Of a stretch of 21,859 nt of DNA, positions 14,469 through 21,633 are shown piece by piece. The notes beneath the pieces are model-generated. The model saw nothing but the letters and a program-made list of their open reading frames with translations, did no database searches and was not told where the DNA came from. Both the position numbers and the translations under genes were made by a program. Source of the DNA: Dehalococcoidia bacterium UBA2777 (GTDB lineage Bacteria; Chloroflexota; Dehalococcoidia; UBA2247; UBA2777). The DNA lies in contig DEIJ01000081.1 of the NCBI GenBank assembly GCA_002352365.1, positions 380 through 22,238 on the forward strand, given 5' to 3'. The first letter of the stretch is position 1; each line of letters begins with the position of its first letter.

Positions 14469-15247
14469 GCCGCATCGCCACTGTGTTTGCTAAGCCGGGG
14501 CATAAAGCGCTAATCGCTTACCTTACCATAGGCTACCCGTCAACAAAGGCCACGCTCCAGATAGTCCCTGCCTTAGCTAGTTGGGGATGTGATATTGTTG
14601 AGCTAGGCATCCCCTTCTCTGATCCTCTTGCCGATGGCACCACTATCCAAAAGGCAAGCTATCAAGCACTTAAGCAAGGAGTGACACCAAAATCCTGCCT
14701 TGACATAGCCTCCCAATTGCGGCTCGCGGTTGATATCCCGCTTGTGTTTATGACCTACTACAATCCGGTGTTCAATTTTGGAGTGGAATTATTCTGCCGC
14801 AGTTGTGCTACTGCGGGGGTTGATGGCTTGATTGTTCCCGACTTGCCCCCTGAGGAAGGCCAGGAATTGGAACTCTCCACCTCAGAGCATAACCTTGACC
14901 TTAGTTATCTCCTGGCTCCTACTAGCGATGAGGAGCGCATTGATCTAGTAGTCAACAGGTCTCGAGGCTTTATCTATCTTGTTTCCCTCACTGGAGTTAC
15001 TGGTGCCAGAGAGAAACTGCCCCCAGAGCTTGAGGGCTTCATATTGAGGGTGCGACATAAGACTGCCAAGCCACTGTGTGTTGGTTTTGGCATCGCTGGA
15101 GCGCTAGAGGCTCAGCGAGTAGCCAAGATAGCAGATGGAGTAATCGTAGGAAGTCGTATCATTCAGTTGATCGAAGGCCAAGAACCAATGGCAGAATTGG
15201 GCTATTTTATTGGCAGCCTAAGAGAGGCTCTTTCCACATACGACTGA
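14465..15247 (+). CDS. trpA: Tryptophan synthase alpha chain
   Basis: A 260-residue barrel protein that cleaves indole-3-glycerol phosphate to indole for TrpB. Catalytic residues are visible in IVELGIPFSDPLADG (Glu and Asp). Also present are FMTYYNPVFNFG, VDGLIVPDLPPEE, GFIYLVSLTGVTGAR and CVGFGIAG. The frame also has an ATG at 14441, but ATG 14465 overlaps the trpB stop as ATGA, has AGGA six bases upstream, and gives the usual start MSRIATVF. It is the last gene of the operon. The convergent tsaD ends 35 bases beyond, with no strong terminator between. Confidence 0.96.
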   Translation: MSRIATVFAKPGHKALIAYLTIGYPSTKATLQIVPALASWGCDIVELGIPFSDPLADGTTIQKASYQALKQGVTPKSCLDIASQLRLAVDIPLVFMTYYNPVFNFGVELFCRSCATAGVDGLIVPDLPPEEGQELELSTSEHNLDLSYLLAPTSDEERIDLVVNRSRGFIYLVSLTGVTGAREKLPPELEGFILRVRHKTAKPLCVGFGIAGALEAQRVAKIADGVIVGSRIIQLIEGQEPMAELGYFIGSLREALSTYD

Positions 15248-15281
15248 GAGAAGGGTCTCTATCACTATCCCAGATCTCCTC

Positions 15282-16283
15282 TCATCCCAATTTGAGGTTA
15301 GGGATCACATCCAAGTCCCAGCCATTCACTTTGTCGGCTTGAAGGTGGAAGTAGCCACAGGCGGCAATCATGGCTGCATTGTCGGTACACAAGCTGGGAG
15401 GAGGAAAACGAACTAGGATTGGAGACCTGGAGAGCATAGTTTCACCGAGCAGCCGATTGGCAGCTACACCTCCAGCAAGAAGAATCTGCTTCACCTGACA
15501 TCTGGTGGCTACCGCTATCGTCTTGGTGACCAGAACATCTATTACCGCCTCTTGGAAATCACCGGCAAGGGAGGCAATTTCCCCATCGCTTTGCTGCTGA
15601 ACTCCCCCTTTCTCGGTTATTAAATGAAGCACCGCTGTCTTCAGGCCACTGAAACTGAAGTCATCGCTCCCCTTAAGCCAGGCACGGGGGAGGTGGTAAA
15701 CCGGGGCATGCCTAAGAAGCGCCACCTGTTCAATGGCAGGACCCCCAGGATAGCCTAGCTCCAGAATTCTGGCCACCTTATCGAAGGCTTCACCAGCAGC
15801 ATCATCTCGACTCCTGCCTAAAAGGGAATACTTCCCGTGGTCTTCCATAAGAATCAGGTCAGTATGGCCTCCGGAGACGATGAGGCAAATAGCTGGGAAG
15901 GTGGGGGGCTCAGCGCCCATAAGCCAATTGGCATAGATATGCCCCTCGAGGTGGTTTATGCCCAAGAGAGGCAAATTCCACGCCAAAGCTACCGCTTTAG
16001 CTACATTTACTCCTACCAATAGTGAGCCGGCAAGTCCTGGCCCGATGGTGATGGCAATAGCAGAAAGCTCCTCTACTCTTATCTTCGCCTCGGCTATTGC
16101 CTGTCCAATTATAGGTATAATCGTTAACAGATGCTGGCGAGAGGCAACCTCAGGAACAATGCCACCGTAGCGGGCGTGGATATCTACTTGGGAGGCAACA
16201 AGATTGGAGATAATCTTGGTGCCATCCTCAACTACCGCGACAGCAGTTTCATCACAAGAGGTCTCGATACCGAGAATTTTCAT
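15282..16283 (-). CDS. tsaD: tRNA N6-threonylcarbamoyladenosine transferase TsaD
   Basis: A 333-residue ASKHA-fold protein that, with TsaB and TsaE, puts threonylcarbamoyl on A37 of ANN-decoding tRNAs. The N terminus MKILGIETSCDETAVAVV is diagnostic. Also seen: AITIGPGLAGSLLVGV, the metal-binding pair in INHLEGHIYANW (HxxxH), LIVSGGHTDLI, and LLAGGVAANRLLGE. The open frame runs on to 16382, but ATG 16283 gives the family start and has AGGA five bases upstream; the longer reading crosses the hisS promoter and start. It is divergent from hisS, so two translation genes share one short intergenic region. Confidence 0.96.
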   Translation of the reverse strand: MKILGIETSCDETAVAVVEDGTKIISNLVASQVDIHARYGGIVPEVASRQHLLTIIPIIGQAIAEAKIRVEELSAIAITIGPGLAGSLLVGVNVAKAVALAWNLPLLGINHLEGHIYANWLMGAEPPTFPAICLIVSGGHTDLILMEDHGKYSLLGRSRDDAAGEAFDKVARILELGYPGGPAIEQVALLRHAPVYHLPRAWLKGSDDFSFSGLKTAVLHLITEKGGVQQQSDGEIASLAGDFQEAVIDVLVTKTIAVATRCQVKQILLAGGVAANRLLGETMLSRSPILVRFPPPSLCTDNAAMIAACGYFHLQADKVNGWDLDVIPNLKLG

Positions 16284-16299
16284 AAGCTTCCTGTAACTG

Positions 16300-16328
16300 T
16301 TGATATCTAGGTGATGATAACCTATAAT
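16300..16328 (+). promoter_or_regulatory. Sigma-70 promoter for hisS
   Basis: TTGATA (16300-16305) and a perfect TATAAT (16323-16328) are separated by 17 bases. Transcription would start near 16335, about 20 bases before the hisS ATG. This supports ATG 16356 over the longer open frame that begins inside the promoter at 16311. Confidence 0.75.
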
Positions 16329-16355
16329 TTTACCACAAACATATGCCGCATCGGA

Positions 16356-17615
16356 ATGTATAAAACACCACGGGGCACCCAAGACATTCTACCGGCCGAA
16401 CAGGCATACTGGCGATTTATCGACCAGCAAGCTTCTATTTTATGCCAGCGCTATGGCTATCAGCGCATCGACACCCCTGTTTTCGAGGAGAGCGGCCTAT
16501 TTTATCGCAGTATAGGCGCGGGGACAGATATCGTAGATAAGGAGATGTATACCTTTGAAGACCGTAGTGGCACGAAGATGACCCTGCGCCCTGAAGGCAC
16601 GGCACCAGTTTGTCGAGCGTATATAGAGCATGGCATGCATAACCTGCCCCAGCCAGTAAGGCTTTACTACTTCGCCCCTATCTTCAGGTATGAACGACCT
16701 CAAGCAGGGCGATACCGGCAGCATTATCAGTTTGGTGTTGAAGCCTTAGGTGATGCCGACCCAAGCTTAGATGCTGAAGTCATTGACTTGGCGTGGCAAT
16801 TCCTTGCTTCGCTGGGAATGAAGATGCTTGTTCTTCAGGTAAATAATATCGGCTGCAAGCTGTGTCGGGGGGACTATTTACCGCGCCTCAAGCAATACTA
16901 CTCAATGCACAGCGAAGCTCTATGTCCAAATTGCCAAGTTAGGCTGGAGCGCAGTCCCTTGCGACTGCTGGATTGCAAGAATCCTTCATGTCAACAAATA
17001 GCCCAAAATGCTCCCAAAATTATAGATCATCTTTGCCCCCAATGTGACAGCCACTTCAAGCAAGTTAAGGGATACCTTGCCTACCTAGAAATACCTCTCG
17101 AGATCAACCCTTACCTAGTGCGTGGCTTGGACTACTATAGCAGCACTGTTTTCGAGATCCAGCCCGAGGGAGGGGGGGCACAGAGCACCATAGGTGGTGG
17201 TGGGCGGTATGATAATCTCATTGAGGAGTTGGCGGGGAGAGCTACTCCGGCTGTTGGCTTTGCCGCCGGGATTGAACGGATTATCCTCAATATGCAAAAA
17301 CAGGGCATCGAACCTCCGCCTATTCCCCAACCAAAGGTCTATGTTGCCTATCTGGGTGAAGAAGGGAGCAGAGAAGCGGTGAAATTGGTGGCTAGATTGC
17401 GCCGAGCCGGGCTCGGTGCAATCAAGGCCCCGGGGGGCAGGAGCTTAAAAGCACAACTAAAGCAGGCGAACAGTTTAGGAGCAGCTCAGGTGGTGATTAT
17501 TGGTGAGGAGGAGGCAAAAAGGGGCAGTATAATACTCCGGGATATGGAAAAGGGAGACCAAAAGGAAATTCCCCAGCAAAAAGCAGTAACCCTACTCCGC
17601 GATTTTTATGTATAG
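16356..17615 (+). CDS. hisS: Histidyl-tRNA synthetase
   Basis: A 419-residue class II synthetase charging tRNA-His. The N terminus is MYKTPRGTQDILP. Motif 2 appears as YYFAPIFRYERPQAGRYRQH. The HisA motif LVRGLDYYSSTVFEI and the motif 3 region TPAVGFAAGIERI follow. The C-terminal anticodon-binding domain starts near residue 325 (PKVYVAYLGEE). An insertion around residues 170-240 carries several CxxC pairs (CKLC, CPNC, CPQC) that could bind zinc; Cys pairs in this region are seen in some bacterial HisRS. The predicted promoter favours ATG 16356. No his biosynthesis genes lie beside it. Confidence 0.96.
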   Translation: MYKTPRGTQDILPAEQAYWRFIDQQASILCQRYGYQRIDTPVFEESGLFYRSIGAGTDIVDKEMYTFEDRSGTKMTLRPEGTAPVCRAYIEHGMHNLPQPVRLYYFAPIFRYERPQAGRYRQHYQFGVEALGDADPSLDAEVIDLAWQFLASLGMKMLVLQVNNIGCKLCRGDYLPRLKQYYSMHSEALCPNCQVRLERSPLRLLDCKNPSCQQIAQNAPKIIDHLCPQCDSHFKQVKGYLAYLEIPLEINPYLVRGLDYYSSTVFEIQPEGGGAQSTIGGGGRYDNLIEELAGRATPAVGFAAGIERIILNMQKQGIEPPPIPQPKVYVAYLGEEGSREAVKLVARLRRAGLGAIKAPGGRSLKAQLKQANSLGAAQVVIIGEEEAKRGSIILRDMEKGDQKEIPQQKAVTLLRDFYV

Positions 17616-17679
17616 CAAACCTACTGGTAATAGCCAGCTACACCACTAAAATCTTAATGGAAACTACCGCTGATCGTAC

Positions 17680-17883
17680 CTAGTGTTCCCTAATCCACTG
17701 GATGATTTCGTCTTTCAGGAAGGCTCGTTTCCACCCTATCCTATGGCAAGGCAACCCCTGATCTATAAGCTTATACAGGGTTTGGTGGCAGACACCGAGG
17801 TACTCCTGGACTTCCCCAGTGGTAAGGAACTCTCGCGATACATCCTGGCTTAAGCTCTTTCTTACTTTCCTTACTCTGTTCAC
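17680..17883 (-). CDS. Small helix-turn-helix DNA-binding protein (excisionase/MerR-like)
   Basis: A 67-residue protein with a basic N terminus (RVRKVRKS) followed by FLTTGEVQEYLGVCHQTLY and KLIDQGLPCHRIGWKRAFLK, then DEIIQWIREH. This is the winged-helix pattern of helix_turn_helix_17/excisionase-like proteins, in which the recognition helix follows GVxxxTLYKLI and the wing holds the arginines. GTG 17883 is the only usable start. Its predicted promoter would give a leader of only about eight bases, so translation may be nearly leaderless. No integrase or phage genes lie beside it; it may be a small chromosomal regulator. The target is unknown. It is convergent with hisS and divergent from sppA. 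Confidence 0.72.
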   Translation of the reverse strand: MNRVRKVRKSLSQDVSREFLTTGEVQEYLGVCHQTLYKLIDQGLPCHRIGWKRAFLKDEIIQWIREH

Positions 17884-17897
17884 CTTACTTTCTCTTA

Positions 17898-17926
17898 ATT
17901 ATATCAGAAGCTCAGACAAAAGTAAA
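17898..17926 (-). promoter_or_regulatory. Sigma-70 promoter (extended -10) for the helix-turn-helix gene
   Basis: On the minus strand, TTTACT (17926-17921) and a perfect TATAAT (17903-17898) are 17 bases apart. TG one base before the -10 makes it an extended -10 element. Transcription would start near 17891, about eight bases before GTG 17883. Confidence 0.6.
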
Positions 17927-18027
17927 CAGTTTGTGCTTGAGTTTGTTTCACTACTATCGATGAATACTATCGCAAGTCAATATCCAGGTTGACAAGACAA
18001 AGGGGCGAAGATTATGCTTACAGAGAG

Positions 18028-18807
18028 ATGGGACTCTCTTTTAGCTTGCTTGGGAGAGATAGGATAGCGATAGTGGAGTTATTTGGGATCATAGGCGGGG
18101 GTTATCGAACGGCAAGATATGTTGATACCCTCAGCGGCTTGCGGAATAGCAAGAGAGTTAAGGCGGTAATTTTGAACATCGATTCTCCGGGGGGCTCAGC
18201 TGGGGCCTCGGATTCCCTCTATTCGGCTATTGCCAAGTTGGCTGCCCAAAAACCAGTGGTTGCTTTTATCAGTGGTAGCGCTGCTTCAGGAGCTTACTTG
18301 GCAAGTTGTGCTGCTACCAAGATAGTAGCTATTCCTAGCTCCATAGTGGGTTCTATTGGGGTTATCTCCATAAGACCAATATTGCTGGAGTTGCTGCACA
18401 AGGTTGGCATCCAAGTTAATGTGACCAAAAGTGGTCAATTTAAGGACATGGGGGCTTTCTATCGCTTGCCCACTACAGAAGAAGAGCAGAAGGAGCAAGA
18501 CTTAGTCGATCAAATTCAGGACAACTTCGTCAGTGTAGTAGCTAAATCAAGACACCTCGACCCCCAGGTAGTACGACAGTGTGCTACTGGAGAGGTGTTT
18601 ATAGCTGCAAAGGCTAAACAACTCGGGCTTATTGATGAAGTGGGTGACTTTGACGTCGCCCTGGACATAGCTGCCCAGTTGGGGAAGGTGCCACGGCGGT
18701 CGTTCTATGCCAGGCCACCAAAAACATTAATTGAAAGGCTACTCTCCAGGCTTACCTCTTCCTTAGCGGTAATCAGGCGCTCAAGGCCCTTTATAGGTCT
18801 GCTGTAA
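18028..18807 (+). CDS. sppA: Signal peptide peptidase SppA-type serine protease (family S49)
   Basis: A 259-residue S49 peptidase, which in the family degrades cleaved signal peptides and membrane fragments with a Ser/Lys dyad. It has VKAVILNIDSPGGSAGASD, FISGSAASGAYLASC with nucleophile Ser87, GSIGVI, and TKSGQFKDMGAF, the segment that carries the catalytic Lys. TGEVFIAAKAKQLGLIDEVG follows near the end. The frame is open from a TTG at 17989, but ATG 18028 starts at the conserved domain; neither start has a good ribosome-binding site. There is no signal peptide or membrane helix, so it is of the short, probably cytoplasmic or peripheral type. Its last 27 bases overlap the convergent endonuclease IV-like gene. 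Confidence 0.9.
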   Translation: MGLSFSLLGRDRIAIVELFGIIGGGYRTARYVDTLSGLRNSKRVKAVILNIDSPGGSAGASDSLYSAIAKLAAQKPVVAFISGSAASGAYLASCAATKIVAIPSSIVGSIGVISIRPILLELLHKVGIQVNVTKSGQFKDMGAFYRLPTTEEEQKEQDLVDQIQDNFVSVVAKSRHLDPQVVRQCATGEVFIAAKAKQLGLIDEVGDFDVALDIAAQLGKVPRRSFYARPPKTLIERLLSRLTSSLAVIRRSRPFIGLL

Positions 18808-19608
18808 TAGCAAAGCATCCTGTTCCAGATTGGGACTCTCACAAATGACCAGACCCTTTGCCCCCCGCTCTTTTAACACTTTGAGCAATTCCACATATTG
18901 AAGATCTGATTCTTTGAGGTCTAAATGCCTTATCTCACCCTGTCTCCCGTAAGCAATCCCCGAAAGGTGGATGTGCATACTATCCAGGGATTTCTTGCCC
19001 AGCTTTTGCTCCACTTGATCCAAAATAGCCCCAAATTCAGCATAGGAATTAGCTTTCCCAGTGCGGGCATGCCAGTGAGCAAAGTCAAAGCAAGGGGCTA
19101 CCCCTTCCAGTTCACTACTTAAGCTCAAAATCTCCTCCAGGGTACCAAACTGACTGGTTTTGCCACTAACCTCAGGCCGGAGCAGCACCCTATTGCCCTC
19201 CTTCCTCAATCTCTCCACCGTTTCTTCCAGATGTTTCCTCACTGTGGCCAAAGCTTTGGCGGGAGGGTCACCGAGGTAGAAGGCGGGATGAAATACCACA
19301 CTCTCACCTCCAAAGATTGCTGCTATGCGAGCGGTGTGCACCAGTCTATCTTGACTGGCAATAATCTTCTCCTCCTCACGGGCATTTAAATTTATAAAAT
19401 AGGGAGCGTGAGCAGAAAGTTTGATTCCCCTTTTAGTCGCTACCTCCCCCACAGAAACAGCTCCCTTTTCGCTCATTTTCACCCCTTGCACAAATTGCAC
19501 CTCAAGACAACCCAGACCGAGTTCAGCAATACGCTCAATCCCTGCCTGAGTGGTAGCTGATTCAGCGCTCCGAGGAATACCTGCAGTACCAAAAACAAGC
19601 TCGGCCAT
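18781..19608 (-). CDS. Endonuclease IV-like TIM-barrel protein
   Basis: A 275-residue AP2Ec/endonuclease IV-fold protein. Metal-ligand positions of the family can be traced: LSAHAPYFINLN (His), VVFHPAFY (His), LLRPEVSGK (Glu), CFDFAHWHAR (Asp and His), MHIHLSG (His), EIRHLDL (His and Asp) and LVICESPNLEQDALLL (Glu). Endonuclease IV cuts at abasic sites, but with many variations here (for example PEVSGK rather than an ENTAG-type motif) another sugar-phosphate substrate is possible. The frame opens at 19668, but a predicted promoter lies inside it. ATG 19608, with GAGG eight bases upstream, gives the family start MAELVFGTAGIP. It is divergent from the 19731 gene and overlaps sppA by 27 bases at the 3' ends. 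Confidence 0.85.
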   Translation of the reverse strand: MAELVFGTAGIPRSAESATTQAGIERIAELGLGCLEVQFVQGVKMSEKGAVSVGEVATKRGIKLSAHAPYFINLNAREEEKIIASQDRLVHTARIAAIFGGESVVFHPAFYLGDPPAKALATVRKHLEETVERLRKEGNRVLLRPEVSGKTSQFGTLEEILSLSSELEGVAPCFDFAHWHARTGKANSYAEFGAILDQVEQKLGKKSLDSMHIHLSGIAYGRQGEIRHLDLKESDLQYVELLKVLKERGAKGLVICESPNLEQDALLLQQTYKGP

Positions 19609-19629
19609 CTTCTTCGCCTCAGACATTCT

Positions 19630-19657
19630 ATTATAGCTCTCTCGAAGCATTTTACAA
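19630..19657 (-). promoter_or_regulatory. Sigma-70 promoter for the endonuclease IV-like gene
   Basis: On the minus strand, TTGTAA (19657-19652) and a perfect TATAAT (19635-19630) are 16 bases apart. Transcription would begin near 19623, leaving a leader of about 15 bases that contains the GAGG used for ATG 19608. Confidence 0.55.
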
Positions 19658-19666
19658 AACCTAGCC

Positions 19667-19723
19667 ATTTTATGGTAAAATACTTTAAAGGTAAAGGATT
19701 TGGTGTGCGGCCTTTAATAGGCC
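19667..19723. promoter_or_regulatory. Two dyads in the 19608-19731 divergent region
   Basis: ATTTTA-TGG-TAAAAT (19667-19681) and GGCCT-TTAAT-AGGCC (19709-19723) are perfect inverted repeats. They lie between the endonuclease IV-like gene and the gene at 19731. The second ends seven bases before that gene's start and overlaps its likely ribosome-binding region. They could be operators or a small leader hairpin. Confidence 0.35.
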
Positions 19724-19730
19724 AAGGGTG

Positions 19731-20486
19731 ATGACGGAACTCGGGGGTAAGTTTCCTTCCATTAATAGTGCCGATGTAGCTACCAAGGGGGAGGCGATTC
19801 AGCACTTAAAGCAAGCCATTTCCGATGGTAAGCATTGGTATGTCACCTTGCTTGAGTCTGTTAAGCTGTGGGATAGTGCCGAAGAGATCTACAATGGACG
19901 CCACTATCGTTATCTTATTGATGCCGAGGCATTTGATTGGCTGTTGCTTATTGAGCGCCTGTGCTCAGAGGTGGATGGCCTCCTTCCGGAGGGAGAAAAG
20001 ACCAATCTACTTTTCTTCGCCGAACCACCTATTGAGCTGGCTAAAGATGAGTTCAGGGAGCTTATCGGTCCCACAAAATACCGAGCCTTTCTAAATTACT
20101 TCTATGGAGTAACTATAGAGGAGGCCTTGGTCCTGGTGGTTGAGGAGGAGGTGTGCAAAGAGCACAGTATCCTTGCCTTTGGTCAGGAGAATTATATCCA
20201 ACAAGAAGTCTACCGACGCATCTATGGGGCTGATATGATCACCCTATTGCATCAGTTCAGAGATGAAAAGGGTTATTCTCATGATGGGTTTATTACCCTG
20301 GCAGAGCAGAGGGAGTTTACCTACTGGCTATTTAAGTATCGCCTAAAACAAAGTGATAAAGCAAAAGCAGCCAGTGATACTAAGAAGGCTTTGGCGTATT
20401 TTCGGCAGCAGAGGGAAAAGCACCCAACAAGAGACGACAATTCCCCTTCATCTGAAGGGGTGGAGAGAAAGAAGGCTTACTTTTAA
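19731..20486 (+). CDS. Conserved protein of unknown function (Dehalococcoidia-type)
   Basis: A 251-residue, apparently soluble, acidic and aromatic-rich protein with no signal peptide. Recognisable blocks are YVTLLESVKLWDSAEE, YLIDAEAFDWLLLIERLC, KYRAFLNYFYGVTIEEAL and EFTYWLFKYRL, followed by ASDTKKALAYF. From memory, proteins with these blocks occur widely in Dehalococcoidia without an assigned function; I cannot confirm this here. GTG 19728 and ATG 19731 are adjacent; AAGGGTG overlaps the GTG, so ATG 19731 is a slightly better choice. The last about 15 codons are built from a repeat-like palindrome (20443-20460), giving a variable tail NSPSSEGVERKKAYF. It is convergent with plsX, 11 bases apart. 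Confidence 0.8.
   Translation: MTELGGKFPSINSADVATKGEAIQHLKQAISDGKHWYVTLLESVKLWDSAEEIYNGRHYRYLIDAEAFDWLLLIERLCSEVDGLLPEGEKTNLLFFAEPPIELAKDEFRELIGPTKYRAFLNYFYGVTIEEALVLVVEEEVCKEHSILAFGQENYIQQEVYRRIYGADMITLLHQFRDEKGYSHDGFITLAEQREFTYWLFKYRLKQSDKAKAASDTKKALAYFRQQREKHPTRDDNSPSSEGVERKKAYF
20443..20460. repeat. Perfect CCCCTTCA/TGAAGGGG palindrome inside a coding region
   Basis: CCCCTTCA (20443-20450) and TGAAGGGG (20453-20460) form an 8-bp stem around TC. It lies in the last codons of the 19731-20486 gene and resembles the CCC/GGG hairpins at 8873-8981 and 10663-10693. Near the convergent 3' ends it may also act as a transcription pause site. Confidence 0.6.
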
Positions 20487-20497
20487 ACCCAATGGCC

Positions 20498-21526
20498 TCA
20501 TTTGGAATAAACGAGCGGGATGCTGATCTTGGGGAACTTGGCCAGCTCTGATTTTAAGGCGTTGACAAAATCTGTTTCTACAGCCAGCTTTGCCTGGTTT
20601 ATTGCGCCAGCCACCTCTAGCGCATGGCTAGAGCCATGTCCTATTACCACTACACCATCTACCCCGAGCAAGGGGCCGCCACCAAAAACATCAGCCCAAT
20701 TAGCTAGACTGAGTAAATTAGTAGTTACGAGGTTGATCTCCTCCGGGGGCATGTAGGGTGCTAAGGAGGCTTTTAGCCAAGTGGCCATGGTTGTCCCTAA
20801 ACCTTCACAGAACTTTACCAACACATTGCCCACGAATCCATCACAGACAACCACATTGGCTCGCCCCAGAGGTATATCTCTCCCCTCTATATTGCCAATA
20901 AAATTCAGTCCGCTGTGGAGAAAAAGTTGATACGCTTTGCGCACCAGGTTATTACCTTTGGCTGGCTCAACTCCGACACTGAGCATGGCGACACTGGGGT
21001 CGGAGATATTGAGGAACTTTCGGGCAAAGACACATCCGATAAGGGCGAAATTGAGCAGTTGATGCGGCTTACAATCAACATTAGCCCCCACGTCCACAAT
21101 TACAGTATTAGGGGCAAAGCCCAGAATTGGCCCACCAATTATAGGACGCTCTATACCTTCGAGAGTGCCGAGGAGCTGAAGAGCGCTGGTGATGACGGCT
21201 CCGGTGGAGCCCATGCTGACCATGGCATCTGCCTCGCCCGTTTTCACTAGCTTAGCGGCGACATTTACTGTGGCTTCGGATTTACGGCGGAGCGCCAACA
21301 CCGGGGACTCATCCTCGCTAACAAACTCGTCAGCCCCAATACAACTAATTGGCAGTTGAGCCACCTGATGCTTGCTTAGTTGTGTGCAGATAATAGAAAG
21401 GGGCCCTACTAAAATGATCTCTACGCTACCTCGTTGGGCAGCTAAAACTGCTCCGTTTACTATTTCATCAGGGGCATAATCTCCCCCCATAATATCCACT
21501 GCTATCCTTACTAACTGCCTGACCAA
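20498..21526 (-). CDS. plsX: Phosphate acyltransferase PlsX
   Basis: A 342-residue PlsX, which makes acyl-phosphate from acyl-ACP as the first step of bacterial phospholipid synthesis with PlsY. Diagnostic blocks are VRIAVDIMGGDYAPDEIVNG, VSEDESPVLALRRK, AMVSMGSTGAVI, IVDVGANVDCKP, VAMLSVGVEPAKGN, NFIGNIEGRDIP, and VVCDGFVGNVLVKF. The start is TTG 21526: GGAGG lies about six bases upstream and no earlier start is in frame. It has its own near-consensus promoter. The usual partners fabD/fabH do not follow it; its 3' neighbour is the convergent gene of unknown function. Confidence 0.96.
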   Translation of the reverse strand: MVRQLVRIAVDIMGGDYAPDEIVNGAVLAAQRGSVEIILVGPLSIICTQLSKHQVAQLPISCIGADEFVSEDESPVLALRRKSEATVNVAAKLVKTGEADAMVSMGSTGAVITSALQLLGTLEGIERPIIGGPILGFAPNTVIVDVGANVDCKPHQLLNFALIGCVFARKFLNISDPSVAMLSVGVEPAKGNNLVRKAYQLFLHSGLNFIGNIEGRDIPLGRANVVVCDGFVGNVLVKFCEGLGTTMATWLKASLAPYMPPEEINLVTTNLLSLANWADVFGGGPLLGVDGVVVIGHGSSHALEVAGAINQAKLAVETDFVNALKSELAKFPKISIPLVYSK

Positions 21527-21588
21527 TTTTTACCTCCATCTATCAAATCACCCCCGATTAAGAATAACGAGGATGTTGGGCTACAATG

Positions 21589-21633
21589 ATACAATTGAGA
21601 GCAATTATATGTGCTTACCACCGCACGTGTCAA
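21589..21633 (-). promoter_or_regulatory. Consensus sigma-70 promoter for plsX with an overlapping dyad
   Basis: On the minus strand, perfect TTGACA (21633-21628) and perfect TATAAT (21609-21604) are 18 bases apart. Transcription would start near 21597, about 70 bases before the plsX TTG. ATACAATTG (21589-21597) and CAATTATAT (21602-21610) form a dyad with 8 of 9 paired positions covering the -10 and start point, a likely repressor site. It does not look like a FapR operator. Confidence 0.8.

Noticed and set aside
16311..16355. Upstream extension of hisS by 15 codons
   Set aside because: It overlaps the spacer and -10 of the predicted promoter; MYKTPRGTQD is the family start.
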